From Megascapheus bottae (taxonomy: Eukaryota; Chordata; Mammalia; Rodentia; Geomyidae): a DNA stretch of 64,000 nucleotides. Position numbers and translations under genes: made by a program. The stretch covers positions 2,851,001-2,915,000 of the forward strand of contig JANJXV010000037.1 of NCBI GenBank assembly GCA_024803745.1, given 5' to 3'. Positions 24,890-36,894 of the stretch are shown here, piece after piece. The notes below the pieces were generated by a model, which was not told the DNA's origin, did no database searches, and saw only the letters and a program-made list of their open reading frames with translations. Every line of letters begins with the position of its first letter. Positions within the stretch are counted from its first letter, which is position 1.

Positions 24890-25440
24890 AATGTATGTAT
24901 AACTAATGTGATTGTAATTTTATTAGTTGTGTATTCATTTTTATATATAAATATTTCATTTATTGAGGTGTGTATTCACATGTAATATAATTTTCTTATA
25001 TAATTAAATACAGATAATTACTTTTAATTATAATGATATATATTGTATATTATTATTGATATTGTTATATAGCTAATTCTAGTATATATTATATATTAAT
25101 AAATGATTAGATTATATTAATATATTGTCTGCTAGGATATTACTATAACTGTAATAATATACATATTATAATGTAATTGCAATATAATTCATATTATAAT
25201 ATGCATATAATTGTAAATAATATAAAATGATAAGTACATATACTTTTCTTGATCTTTATTTCTCTGATCCTTTTCTGATCTTAATTCACATGTAATATAA
25301 TTTAGTTGTATAATTATAATGTAGTTATATAATTACATAGAATAATATAATTATAGTATAATCATAACTGTAATGTTATGACTCCATAATTATGATTTAT
25401 ATACATATATACCATTTTCTTGATATTTATTTATGTGTGT
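24890..25440. repeat. AT-rich island with internal direct repeats
   Basis: About 550 nt dominated by TATA/ATAATT words. The 20-mer ATTCACATGTAATATAATTT occurs at 24974 and 25284, suggesting an old local duplication with a 310-bp offset. Confidence 0.75.
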
Positions 25441-25893
25441 ATGCATAGTGTCGGAAATTCATAGACAACAGATCATTAGGTTAAACATTGCCTTTCACAC
25501 AAGGGCTATTAACAGCAAAGGTTGAGGACCAAGAGCTTTCAGGTGAAAAGTGTTCCCAATTGAGAGAAAAGTCCTTCAGTCCTTAAAAAGAATCTAGTGT
25601 ATCACAGTATCAAGGACAAATGAAATTGTTTTTTTTTCCAGAAATGCAATGCAAGGACGTACAGGAACATGTCAGTAGTGTCATAAATGAACTTACTAAA
25701 CATTACTGATTCTACAAAATCTTCAACAAACTAAAAATAGAAGGAAACTTCCTCAATTAAATTGGAATTGTTTTTTAAGAAAAAACATTGTATTCTATTG
25801 AAAACTTGTTCCCTACGAATGAGAATGAAGCAAATCTATCCATCATTATAATTTTTCTTATTAAAAATTATATTTAAGATTCTTTTCCTCCTC

Positions 25894-26135
25894 TTTTTTT
25901 TTTTTGGTCCTGTGGCTTAAACTCAGGGCTTGGGCTTTGTGCCTAGCCTCTCTGTGCTCAAGGCTAGATCTCTACCACTTAAGCCACAGAGCCACTTCCA
26001 GCTTAAGTATTTTATGAAGGATACAAGTCTTATGGACTTTTCTGCCTGGGCTGGCTTTGGACCACAATCCTCAGATCTCAGTCTCTAAGTAGTTAGGATT
26101 ATAGGTGTGAGACATGGGTGCCTGAGTGATATTTT
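25894..26135 (-). mobile_element. Family-B composite SINE
   Basis: Antisense copy from a poly(T) tail and GGTCCTGTGGCTTAAACTCA to GTTAGGATTATAGGTGTGAG. Confidence 0.85.
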
Positions 26136-26137
26136 CT

Positions 26138-26245
26138 TTATTAGCATGTAGTCATTGTACAAAGTACATAGTTTTATTGTGATTTTTCCATAAATGCATT
26201 TAATGTACTTTCATGAAATTCATCCTCCTCTACTCTTTCTTACCC
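26138..26245 (-). mobile_element. Old LINE-1 3' end fragment, minus strand
   Basis: TTCTTTATTAGCATGTAGTC, TACAAAGTACATAGTTTTAT and TTTCATGAAATTCATCC resemble an antisense L1 3' UTR. The piece is short and degraded. Confidence 0.35.
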
Positions 26246-26539
26246 TCACTTTTAGGGATAGTTTCAAGTTCAATAATGCAATATAAAAATATACTATTAT
26301 TGAAAAAGATGATTGAAATGTCATTGTATGGAGATCATGCAAATATTCATGAAGAAAATTAAAAAGGTCTAGAGACAAAATATCAATTAATACCTGGTTT
26401 ACCAAAATTTGTAGAACTATTGTCAGGATAAAATAAATAGCTCCCTGAATTCTACAAGCCAGCAGCAATTCAGAATATGATACAGTGGAAATAAGACATG
26501 CAACACTTGTATGAACAAATTTAACAAATGTTGTGCATG

Positions 26540-26800
26540 ACATTTTACAAAAAAACTATAAAGTATTATTGAAACAGATTGTATAAGATTTATATAAAAG
26601 GAAAGAATTTATTCAAAGTTCATAAATTAGACATAGTGAAATGTCAATTTTCCTTGATCATTTTATTCTAATGCCAACCAAAATCCATGAAGAATTTTAT
26701 TTGTTTAGATTTGATATGCAAATACTGACATAGGATAGCCAAAGCAATCTTTAAGAAGAGAAGCCACACTTTAAAGACTTTTATTACAAAATAGCCAAAA
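26540..26800 (+). mobile_element. Degraded LINE-1 ORF2 fragment, plus strand
   Basis: Stretches such as GAAATGTCAATTTTCC, ATGCCAACCAAAATCC and ATAGCCAAAGCAATCTT resemble the ORF2 segment encoding KMSILPKAIY...NAIPIKIP. They are too decayed to translate. Confidence 0.3.
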
Positions 26801-27024
26801 TTAATAGTAGCAGAAATTAAAATCTTAGAAGAATTAATGAAGATGCATTATGCTCAATAAACAGGCATGTTGAACTGAAATCCCCTTGTACAAGTATAGG
26901 AGGAGGAAACTGGAGAAAGGAGAGGAAGGGGTGACATTGCCTTAAAGAATTGGAGTCATTGCCTGATTTAGAAAATGTTAGAGCCCTCTGAACAACATCG
27001 TAATAATTAATAACAATAAAGTTA

Positions 27025-27215
27025 TACATAAAAATCTTAGGACGTTCAGATCTGAGGATCTTGGTTTGAAAATCAGCATGGGCAGAAAAATCTGTAAGAC
27101 ATTTATCTCCAATTAGCCAGCAAAAAGCCAAAAGTGGAGTTGTGTTTCAACTAGGAGAGTGAAAAAGCTAAGGAATCCTGCTGAAGCCCTGAATTAAAAC
27201 TCAGTATCAGCAAAA
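27025..27215 (+). mobile_element. Family-B SINE, degraded and 5'-truncated
   Basis: CAGATCTGAGGATCTTGG, ATCTCCAATTAGCCAGCAAA and a decayed tRNA-like module are followed by an A tail. Confidence 0.7.
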
Positions 27216-27644
27216 AAAAAAAAAACAACTAATTAAAACCTTACAAAATTAGTAAAAAAAAAAAATAACCTCTTCTCCAAAAATAGTAGTGTAGAGATAG
27301 AAAAATCAAGAAAGTAAAAAAGTAAAAAAAAAATCAGACATAGAGGCATGCATATACAGTTCTCTGATTCATGACAGAGTATGTTTCAGAGTAACTAGAA
27401 AGAGAAGTCATTTTATTCCACAGTGCTAGGTCAGCTGGCTATCTGTAAGGTCAAAATGTAATTCTGTCTCCTACATCATTTCATTCAGAAAAAAAACTAA
27501 TTCCAGGTGGGATGGAGTGATGTAAAAACTAATCACAGCATGGGAAGATATAATTTATGAAAACATTTAAAAATGGTTAGATATGAGAATATACCAAAGA
27601 GTAAGCAGACATTTCTTACACAGGTAACAAAAAGGATAAGCAAG

Positions 27645-27828
27645 GGACTGGGTATGCGGCCTAGTGGTAGAGTGCTAGCATGCACTAAGCCCTGGGTTCA
27701 GTTCCCCGGTACCACATACACAGAAAGAACCAGAAGTGGTGCCGTGGCTCAAATGGTAGAGCACTAGCCTTGAGAAAGCCCAAGGACAGTGTTCAGACCC
27801 TGAGTTCAAGCCCCAGGACTGGCAAAAA
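27645..27828 (+). mobile_element. Family-A dimeric ID-like SINE
   Basis: Full copy with a small deletion in the ID-like half (GTAGAGTGCTAGCATGCACT). Confidence 0.9.
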
Positions 27829-28539
27829 CTGACTAAATAAATAAATCGATAAAAATTACTAGCAAAAAATTTGGAACTCCTACTCAACAGGATTGACTTG
27901 CAACCATAATTTAACAAATACATATCCAGAATACAGGGGAGCTATTAAAAATCAGGAATGAGATACATCTATGTTTTTAAACAGTGACATCACTGAATAA
28001 TATCTTCCCAAGGAAGGATATCCAAATAGCTATCATTAGGCATTAGGAAATGTCTATTAAAGTCACAACCCAGAATGTGAAGGGTCATGATAAATTTAGA
28101 CTTAGTTAAACTTGAATCAAAATTCCTATCAGACAGGGGGCAGAATAAACACAAATCACAGGTTCAGAGAGCAGAGCCAGATGAACCTTGGAAATAACTT
28201 ACTTGGACTGAAGTTGTAAGAAGTGTGTGGGATCACAGAGCTGCACATGTTACACTATTCTGAAGGTAACTCTCAGGTTCCAGTTCAGGACCTATTGTGC
28301 TAAGCAGAAATAGAAACAGCCTCTGGGTGTGGTCAGTGAACTGCAATCACAGGGACACTGTTGAGTGACAACAGTTAGAACATCAGACAAACCCTAATGG
28401 AAAGAGACTGTAGCGGGAGTTCAAAGACATGAGGAGTATTTTACTGATAATACCAATAAGCATTAAACCATAACCATTAAACAAATAAAAGCCCACATTG
28501 ATCTAGATGCCGCCATAGACGAACAACAGTAATGTTGAT

Positions 28540-29065
28540 GAGGATGAGCGGTGACCAGGGCTCTCCTAGTCCAACAACTTGGATATCCACGGATAAAACC
28601 CTTTGGGAACCATTTGGTTGTATGCACCAGAGCCAAATAGGTGTTTACCTATTACACAGTGAAGTCACTCCTAGATACATGGCTAAGAAAAGTAAAAATG
28701 AATGCACATTCCCCCTCCAGTACCTGTATAGAATATTTACAGTTTTACTCAAGAAAGCCATGTAGAACATGGATCAAATGTCTCCCAACCATAGAATGGA
28801 TAATAATTCAGATTTAATCCTCCCAAATGCAGTATTACAATACTATGTACAGGAATAAATTATGAGTATCTAAAATAATATGAATGATATGTTAAGTTAA
28901 AGCAGATAAATATATGGCATATATTTTATGATTGCTTTCCTATGAAATTGGAAAACAAACAGTCCACAGGGCACATATTAACGGTGACAGCTGAGCACAG
29001 GCTTTGTGGATACTGGTGATATTCTATAGTTTGATTTAAATAATGGTTGCACAGATATATTTGCT
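28540..29065 (+). mobile_element. Ancient LINE-1 3' region, plus strand
   Basis: The order AAACCCTTTGGGAACCATTT, AAGTCACTCCTAGATACATG, CAAATGTCTCCCAACCATAG, AATGGATAAT and a later ATGATTGCTTTCCTATG matches the conserved 3' ORF2/3' UTR signature of ancient mammalian L1 or HAL1. All frames are broken. Confidence 0.5.
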
Positions 29066-29984
29066 TTGTTATAATTCATCTGTCTGTATATACATTCAAT
29101 ACTCATCTACTTCTTAAGTATCTTTCTTCAACCAAACATGTATCCACAAAGAAGGCTGAAGAATCAGATATGTCAACCGAGTAGTAGCTCATTTAAAAGG
29201 AAGAGAGAACACGACCATGTGGAGATTGATCATTGGACCCTGGCAGTTTCAATAGGGTCATTGGGGTGGGTAGATAAATGGTCTAGGATCAGAAGACAAT
29301 GGGAGGCAATGAGTATTACCAAGGTACCAGCTCGGATTGGGTTCAAGTTTTCACATATGACCATGTTCAGTTCATATACACGAGTCTCCTGTCATCCATG
29401 GGGTTCATATTGCAGGACTTTGGCTAGATGCTTGAAACCAAGAAAAATGTGCATGTGTTGGTGAGTGTGTATATATGAATATAGGTATGTGTTTATTTCT
29501 ACTCATATACACATGTGTGTGCACATATGTGATGTTTTTCCATTTTTACAGATCCATGGTAAAGTTTGACTAATAAATCAGGTACTGTAATAGATAATAC
29601 TCACTAATAATAGAGTAATCACAACTCTATACTGTGCACACTTCTGTGAGCTTTGAGGTAGTTTTTATGTAAGCCAAAGGTAATGAATACATAGTATTGT
29701 GACCTTAAATGTCAAACTGATGGGCTAACTCAGTGCTATAAACAGCATGGAGACACCTGGCAGTTGAACTCACAGATACAAAGGAACTATTGATTCTTTT
29801 CTCTTAGGATTCTAAAATATCTATGTAGGTTTTCTTTCTCCTAAATCCCCAGTCTCTTCCTGATCATGGTGCTACATCAGTACAATGTCCATGGTTTATT
29901 TTTTCTTTCTGTTGTCATTGCTGTTTGTTTCACTGAAATTCTGTGCTGCGGGACCATAAGAAAAACAACGATTTGTTGATAAAC

Positions 29985-30192
29985 TGTCTTCCTTTTCCTT
30001 TTCTTTCCCCTTCTCTTCTTTGATTCTTCTCCTCCATTCTCTCCTTGTTCCCTTACCTCCTCATTCCCCTCCCCTCTGTCTTAATCCCCCCTTCCTCTTC
30101 TTTTCCATTTCTCCCTCCTTTCCTTTTTCCTCATCCCCTCCCCTTTTCCATCCTTGTTTCCTTCTCTCCCCCCCCCACCCCCCAACTCTCAG
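29985..30192 (+). promoter_or_regulatory. HTR4: Extended polypyrimidine tract before HTR4 exon 30193
   Basis: About 205 nt of nearly pure C/T sequence, with runs of C just before the acceptor (CTCTCCCCCCCCCACC), end in CTCTCAG. Its architecture parallels the tract before the 18175 exon. The reverse strand is a long purine tract that produces spurious Lys/Glu/Arg-rich ORFs. Confidence 0.7.
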
Positions 30193-30767
30193 ATAGAGAA
30201 AAGAAAGTTTAACCACAACTCTAACTCTACGTACTGTGTCTTCATGGTCAACAAACCCTACGCCATCACCTGCTCGGTGGTGGCCTTCTATATTCCCTTC
30301 CTGCTCATGGTGCTGGCTTATTACCGCATCTATGTCACCGCCAAGGAGCATGCACACCAGATCCAGCTGCTGCAGCGGGCGGGAGGAGCCCCTCCTCCCC
30401 AGACCAGGTCCCAACCTGCAGACCAGCACAGCACTCACCGCATGAGGACAGAGACCAAAGCTGCCAAGACTCTGTGCATTATCATGGGCTGTTTCTGCCT
30501 CTGCTGGGCTCCCTTCTTCATCACCAATATTGTGGATCCTTTCATAGACTACACTGTTCCTGGACAAGTGTGGACTGCTTTCCTCTGGCTCGGCTATATC
30601 AATTCTGGGTTGAACCCCTTCCTCTACGCCTTCTTGAATAAGTCTTTTCGACGTGCCTTCCTCATCATCCTCTGCTGTGATGATGAACGCTACAGAAGAC
30701 CTTCCATTCTGGGCCAGACAGTCCCCTGTTCCACCACAACCATTAATGGCTCCACACATGTGCTAAG
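30193..30767 (+). CDS. HTR4: HTR4 internal exon: ECL2, TM5, ICL3, TM6, TM7 and helix 8
   Basis: This 575-nt exon encodes the core of the 5-HT4 serotonin receptor. It has a CTCTCAG acceptor, 191 codons from [15 protein letters not shown], and a donor AG|GTGAGT at 30768. Visible features in order are: ECL2 with an N-glycosylation sequon (NST) and the conserved disulphide Cys; TM5 with the CS pair and FYIPF proline; a long ICL3; TM6 with CWAPFFITN (toggle Trp and ligand-contact Phe-Phe and Asn positions); TM7 with NPFLY (NPxxY); helix 8 ending in CC, the usual palmitoylation site; and the shared C-tail up to THVL, where 5-HT4 splice forms diverge. ICL3 reads [17 protein letters not shown] and is two residues longer and more proline-rich than the human sequence I recall. 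If the donor were not used, codon AGG would be followed at once by TGA. Confidence 0.98.
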
Positions 30768-31937
30768 GTGAGTGTTCAGGGTAAGGAGGGGTAGAGAATC
30801 CAACTTCATCCCCACAGCCACACAGTACAAGCAACTTAATAAGTGTTTTCTACTTCATTTAGTGGTAAGATGTTAGGGTAAGGGGTAGAAACGTGAGCCT
30901 TCAGTGGAAAAGACTTTATGATCACTGGCAGTGTCCCTACTCGCCAGGTCCGTCTGGAATTGTTTTTCAACTGTATAAATGCTGCAGTTGACAAAGTGTA
31001 GACAGTTAAATGTGTATACAGTTGAAGTCATTTCACTTAAGTATTGAAGGGTAAAGGATAAAATAATCTTATTTCCCCAGTATGAATAATAATTTTACCA
31101 CTCAGGGTTTGGGACAATTGGACACAAGACATTTATAGGCTTGAACTCATAGGAAGTGCTCATAATATTAGTAATACCTTTGATAGTAGAATTAGTAATA
31201 GTTGCATATTGCCTGATAAACTCAGATGTCAAGTAAATAATATGATACGAAAATAAAGAAAGATGTAATTGTGCAACTGCATCCAATAAAAGATACAATA
31301 GAGGGATGAACAATTTTGGATGGATTTGGGAGGTGGAAGGAAGCTAATTTGGTTTCAGGATCTCAGAAAAGCATTTTATGAGTTTGAGACAAGGAGGTAT
31401 CAGGCAAGCCAGCCAGCCAGAGAGTAATGTGAGGTAAATGGATTATGAAGGTGAGAGGAGACACAGATGGAAGTCACACAGGCTTGTGGGAATGGAATGC
31501 TTAATGTCTAGTTATGATGCTTCTTTCATGTGAATGTTTTTGGCCACGTCAGCTTGAGTCGTTCTGAGCTAGGAAAAGTCATGTGTCATAAGTGTATTTA
31601 TTCTGTAACTAAGATGAACTATCAATGATAATTTTTTTCTCTGATATACAGAGGGATTTCTAAAGAGCAATCTTTTGTTCAGATAAAGTACTTGATTTTT
31701 CTGATGATTCTTTTCAGCTGTTCTTGGAAGGTGAAACTGGGTTTTCAGTTGCATGTGTGAGAGAAGAGAAAGCAGGAATGAGACTTTGCAGCTGCTCAGA
31801 AGCATAAATCTAAATTTTACCTACCACTATGAGCAGATTTGTAGCTAAAGCATGGCATGGTATTGGGATTCCAGTAGATGGAAGAAACAACCTCAAAGGA
31901 TATTTCTCTGGAAAGAGTGGTGTTCTCTTTTTATATT

Positions 31938-32183
31938 TGTTTGTTGCTAGTTCTGGGGCTTGATTTCAAGAACCTAGACACTGTCCCTCAGCTTCTTTTG
32001 CTCAACACTAGTGTTCTATCACTTTAGCCACAGCTCCATTTCCAGCTCTTTCTGAGTAGTTCATTGGAGGTTAAGAGTCTCACGGATTTCCCTGCTTGGG
32101 CTGGCTTTTACCATGATCCTCGGATCTCATCCTCCTGAGTAGCTAGGTTTATAGGTGTAACCCACCAGCACCTGGCTGGGATT
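31938..32183 (-). mobile_element. Family-B composite SINE
   Basis: Antisense copy from TAGTTCTGGGGCTTGATTTC to ACCAGCACCTGGCT. Confidence 0.85.
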
Positions 32184-33079
32184 CTTTTAATCACTGTGCC
32201 TTAGTGAATATCACAGAATCTAACCACCACAAAGTATGTGTACAAGAACTTCTGTGTGGGTGCCAAGAGAGAGTTGTGCTATTTAATCTACCAGTTGTCT
32301 AAGTGCAGCCTTTTGACCATTTATAAACAGCATATGTTCAGGCAATGTATTTGATATATTAGTTATTTTGGAGTTGGTTGGATCTACTCTATAGACACAA
32401 TCATAGAAGGAATTTGGGAGTTTCTAGGGCAGCTCAAGAATAGCTAATTTTCTAATACCATACTATTTTTCCTTGCTGCTTTTCATAATTTGTAGTGTGA
32501 CTATCCAAGAGAAGTCGCACTTTCCATACTAAATTCCTCAGACTTCTTCATGAGGTCAGCAAAGTGCCAGCAATTGATGGAAGTTATTCTTCTTTTGAGA
32601 ATGGGGAATCTGATAAGTTTAAGGATAGCCTGTGTAGAAAAATAAGAAAAATCCTTTCAAATCTAAATCTATTACAGGTTAACTCTGATGGGGACAGAAA
32701 TTCTGTCTGGTTGACTCATTGCACATTCCCTGAGATATATAGAAATTTAAACTCTTAATGAATAAATGAAAAACTCAAAAAATTACTTCTTTTAGCTTAA
32801 CATAGCTTCAGAAAAAATAGCATTTTTCTTTAAAATCCCACAAATTTTAGAGCATCAACAAATTCAGACCAAGAAATATAAAAACAAAACAAAGCATGTT
32901 TCTTCTCCACAAATGTTAGTCATTTCCAGAGACAAAGGTTCACATAAGTCAGTTGATATTTCCAGTGTATTCATAAACCTTCTTTAAAACATGCAAGTTT
33001 ATAGCTTCTTCTCTTGTTATTTAATACAATGGGCATAGCCAATGTGTACTATGTTTTTCTGCCACTACCATTGTATTGT

Positions 33080-33302
33080 GGTGGTTTTTTTTTTTTTTTT
33101 GGTGATGCTGGAGTTTAAACACAGGACTCCCCACTTACAAGGCAGGCAGTCTATTACCCAAGCCACACTTTCAACTATTTTTGCTATAGTTATTTTGGGG
33201 ATAGGGTTGCACTTTTTAGCTGGGCTGGATTAGAATCTGTATCTTCCAGATCTCTGCCTCCTGAGTAGCTAGGAATGCAGGCATGAGCCATCGGAGCCAA
33301 GC
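33080..33302 (-). mobile_element. Composite SINE: ID-like tail plus Alu/B1-like head
   Basis: Poly(T), then GGAGTTTAAACACAGGACTC (ID-like) and a B1-like head antisense (TCTGCCTCCTGAGTAGCTAG, GCAGGCATGAGCC). It differs from family B in its 3' module. Confidence 0.65.
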
Positions 33303-33944
33303 TGTAACTTCAACAATACATGTTGGAGATGATTCCACAGGAGAACATATAGATATTCTTTTTTAACTCCTCCATAATTTTCTGTACTAAAAATACATCT
33401 TAAAATATATTTCATTATTTCCATTAGTAAGCGTGTAGGTGTTCCCAACTCCTGCTATAACAAAATGTACTATTCTGATGTCTTTGAATACATTTCTTCT
33501 CTTTTTAAGATAGCTATTGAAACTGCAATTGTTTTATTAATCTTGATGTCCAGCCATGACTTTTATATTTACCATAAAACAGACCTGCTGGCATCCTGTA
33601 TCAGTTCATATTCTCATCAAGAGGGTGTGAGAGTCTTCTTGATTCATCTCTTCCACCCATACTATGATCAATGTTTTGTCATTTTGTTAATTTTAAAACA
33701 CTTATGTAATTTTCATTTTACCAGATAATTTGTCAGGTTATACCTATTTTAGATTAGTTCTTGACATTCTATCCTTATATAAATTGCATCATTCTATGCT
33801 TGACTTGTGAGAATTTCGTTGTAATTTTTCTTATTAATTTCTAAGTGTTCTTTATCATATTCTAGATATCAGTTCTGTTATATAATTGGCAAACACATCT
33901 TCCCCATCTTACTGTTTATTTTAATTTTGGTTAACTTTACTTAT

Positions 33945-33985
<41 letters not shown>
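33945..33985. repeat. (TG)n microsatellite
   Basis: About 20 TG units on the tail side of the minus-strand SINE at 33985. Confidence 0.97.
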
Positions 33986-33986
<1 letters not shown>

Positions 33987-34200
33987 TATAAAAGCTTGAA
34001 CTCAGGAGCCTAGACTCCATCCCTCAGCTTTTGTACTAAGACCAGCATTTCGTCATGTTAGCCTCGACTCTGCTTCTGGTTTTTGGTGGTTAATTAGAGA
34101 TTAGAGTTCCCAGGTAGGTGGCTGGCTTTGTCGTGGTTTCCTCGGATCTCCATCTCCTGAGTATCTAAGATTACAGGTGTGAGCCACTGGTGCTCAGCTA
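33985..34200 (-). mobile_element. Family-B composite SINE
   Basis: Antisense copy from AAGCTTGAACTCAGGAGCC to GAGCCACTGGTGCTCAGCT. Its tail side is the (TG)n at 33945. Confidence 0.85.
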
Positions 34201-34317
34201 GGTTAACATTTGTCTTATAGATGTTTTGAGTTTTATTAATAACACTCCTGCTTCGCTTCTATAGTTAGCTCAAGTTCATTCTTCCTTCCTTCTTTTCTCT
34301 TTCCCCTTCTCTCCCCC

Positions 34318-34318
<1 letters not shown>

Positions 34319-34396
<78 letters not shown>
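34319..34396. repeat. (TTTC)n microsatellite
   Basis: About 19 uninterrupted TTTC units within a longer pyrimidine run, on the tail side of the minus-strand SINE at 34417. Confidence 0.97.
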
Positions 34397-34416
34397 CTCT
34401 TCCTCTTCTTTCTTTC

Positions 34417-34652
34417 TTGTTGGTCATGGGGTTTAAACTCTGGACCTGGGTGCTGTCCCTGAGCTTTCAGCTCAAGGCTAGGACTCTACTACTCAAGCCA
34501 CAGAACCACTTCCAGTTTTCTGGTGGTTAATTGGAGATAGAATCTCATGGACTTGAGTTCCCGGGCTGGCTTTGAATTATGATCCTCAGATCTCAGCCTC
34601 CTGAGTAGCTAGGATTGCAGGTGTGAGCCACCATTGCACTGCTGGGTTGTTC
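34417..34652 (-). mobile_element. Family-B composite SINE
   Basis: Antisense copy from TTGTTGGTCATGGGGTTTAA to GTGTGAGCCACCATTGCACT. Its tail side is the (TTTC)n at 34319. Confidence 0.9.
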
Positions 34653-35084
34653 TTTCTTAAAGCTCTTCCCACATTATTTTTTAAATATATTGTACTTCCT
34701 TGATTTTCCTCCAAACTCACTGGTAATACAATTAATCCCCCTTATAGTCCGAGTGAAAAGGTCTTCAGGGTGTGGTCCTTGCAACTTTTCTCAACTCTGG
34801 CTGGCTTTGTGGAATTGCATGGCATAGGATTTCAACTTCTATCCTTATATTGTTATCTTCTGAACATTACATTTTGATCCTAGCTCTTTCCTGCACTGCA
34901 GACAGAAGACCTGATTTACTTCCTAAATAACCACATATAGACATCTCTGAGGAATCTCAAATGCAATGCAGCCAAAAAGAATTCTTAGTTCTGTATTCCT
35001 CTCCTTCCCAGCCACAAGTTTCTAGAATTTTCCTTTGTGTTTATAAATGCAGTCATTTCCTACTGTGTTACTAATTCTAGATAC

Positions 35085-35885
35085 TTTTTTATTATAATGT
35101 ATAGAGGGGTTACAGCTACATTCCCCAGATAGTAGGTGCATTACTTCTCACACATTGATACGCCTTCTTATGTTTTTCCCCATTTTCGTCCCCCCACCCC
35201 TCCCAATCACCTTGTTTTCCCCCTTCCCTTTCCTATTTCAAATGATCAAATAAATGTATATACAATATGCCAGGTAACGAAGTCAGATACTGTAACAGTA
35301 TGAGATTAACCAAAGGGCAACAAAAGAGAAGAGAAATAACGTATACATTAAGAACAACAATCAAACAAGATAAACTTCTTGTTTCCTTATCCTAGAGATC
35401 CTTTCGTTTAGTCTCATCCTATATGACCTTATGAATCTAGGTTCTGTGCTATTGTAATCCTCTGCTTGGAGAGTACTAGATGTGTACTAATTATTATAAA
35501 TGAGGGAAACGATTGAGCGTATGTTCATTTGAATCTGGCTTGCTTCATTTAATATTATTTTTTCCAAGTCTTGCCATTTCCTTACAAATGGGGCAATGTC
35601 ACTCTTTTTGATGGCAGCATAGAATTCCATTGTGTATAAATACCACATCTTGTTGATCCAATAATATACTGAGGGGCATCTAGGTTGATTCCATATCTTT
35701 GGTATGGTAAATAATGGTGCAATGAACATCATTGTGCTAGTGGTTTTAGTATGTCCTTGTTTCTGGAAGTTTGGGTAAATGCAAAGGAGTCCAATTGCTG
35801 GGTCATAGGGGAGCTCTATGTTTAAAGTCTTCTTCTGTCATTGTGATCGTTCCTAGAAACATAGTGACAGCAATTAGTAGTAGTC
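35085..35885 (-). mobile_element. LINE-1 3' end, minus strand
   Basis: Same 3' UTR type as the element at 39194 (TTTTTATTATAATG, GGGGTTACAG, GATAGTAGGTGCATTA) followed by antisense ORF2 C-terminus (minus-strand KMWYLYTMEFYAAIKKSD and NQPRCPSVYYW). It is 5'-truncated near 35885. Confidence 0.85.
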
Positions 35886-36894
35886 CTCCTTCGCTGTGTA
35901 CAGATTTTTTTCAAATTATATTTTTATTGACTCAGTCCCCTGTTTTTTAACCTTTCAGTTTTTAATCTTATTATTTCTTGTTTAAGAACTCATAATTGTT
36001 ACCTGTCCTTTTTAAATCATTGATCTCGTATATATATTTTCCTCTTTTTCTTTTATGTATTCTTTTTATTACTCTTTCTTTTATTTTTAAGTTTCATTTT
36101 TAAAATTTTTTATTCATTTTCCCTTTCTCTCACTTAAGGTCACAGTTATCGTCACTCTATTCCTTTCCTTCATTGCTATATTACTCGTACACTCCTACAT
36201 TACTCTTCTCTTATTTCCCCTCTTGTCTTCATAACATCTTTCTATCACTGGTCCTTTGTTCATTCTTCAATTTTCATAATGCATGGATCTACAATTGATT
36301 GCTGTTGACCAAGACTGTAAATGTATTTGTTCAATTATACTGTAGATCCAGAGTGATTTAAATCTCATAGAGATTGGATTGTGTGTTTTTTGGTCATAAA
36401 ACTGTGATTGGTAGTGGTGTTAGATTTGTTTGTTAGTGTACAAAGAGGAAGAGTGAAAATACCAGTCAAAAATTGTGAACCTCTATAGTCTGGGCAGCTA
36501 TAGAACACTAGGTTGGTTATATCTTAAAATTGTATTCTTGTGTGGTATTAGTCTTACTCCCATTTTCAAATGGGTAGAACAAAAAAATCAAGAAAAATGG
36601 CATTTTTATTAGGGAAAGAACTAACGTACAAGTTGGGAAGACTTCAAACATTAAAAAAGAATCAATCAAAGTACAATCAATGAAGAACTCACATTAGAAT
36701 CATTTAGCAGCCTAGTAAAAACACAGATTCCAGGCGCTATAGCTATCTCAGGGAAGGGCTACTAAAATGATATTGCTACCAAAATGAATATTAAGCAACA
36801 CAGAGTTCAAGAATTAAAATTCTAGGTTTTCATAGCTTAGAATGGCCAGTGTATGGTGATATTGGCCATGCCAGGATTATTTTTTTACAGTTTT

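Larger units (their letters stand above)
18329..30192 (+). other. HTR4: HTR4 intron between exons 18175 and 30193
   Basis: An 11.86-kb GT-AG intron with phase 0 on both sides. It contains family-A and family-B SINEs, an AT-rich island, degraded L1 pieces and MIR relics. Stretches where I recognise nothing are 18690-19180, 20000-20690, 21264-22170, 22400-23560, 27220-27640, 27830-28540 and 29060-29985. Confidence 0.9.

Noticed and set aside
30061..30759. 232-codon open frame on the minus strand
   Set aside because: It is the antisense shadow of the HTR4 exon plus its pyrimidine tract (hence the Lys/Glu/Arg-rich end). No family resemblance.
32678..32715. Possible alternative HTR4 tail exon: CTATTACAG acceptor-like site followed by a short frame in the right phase ending in TGA
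   Set aside because: The 11 or so encoded residues resemble no 5-HT4 tail I know, the pyrimidine tract is poor, and such sites occur by chance.
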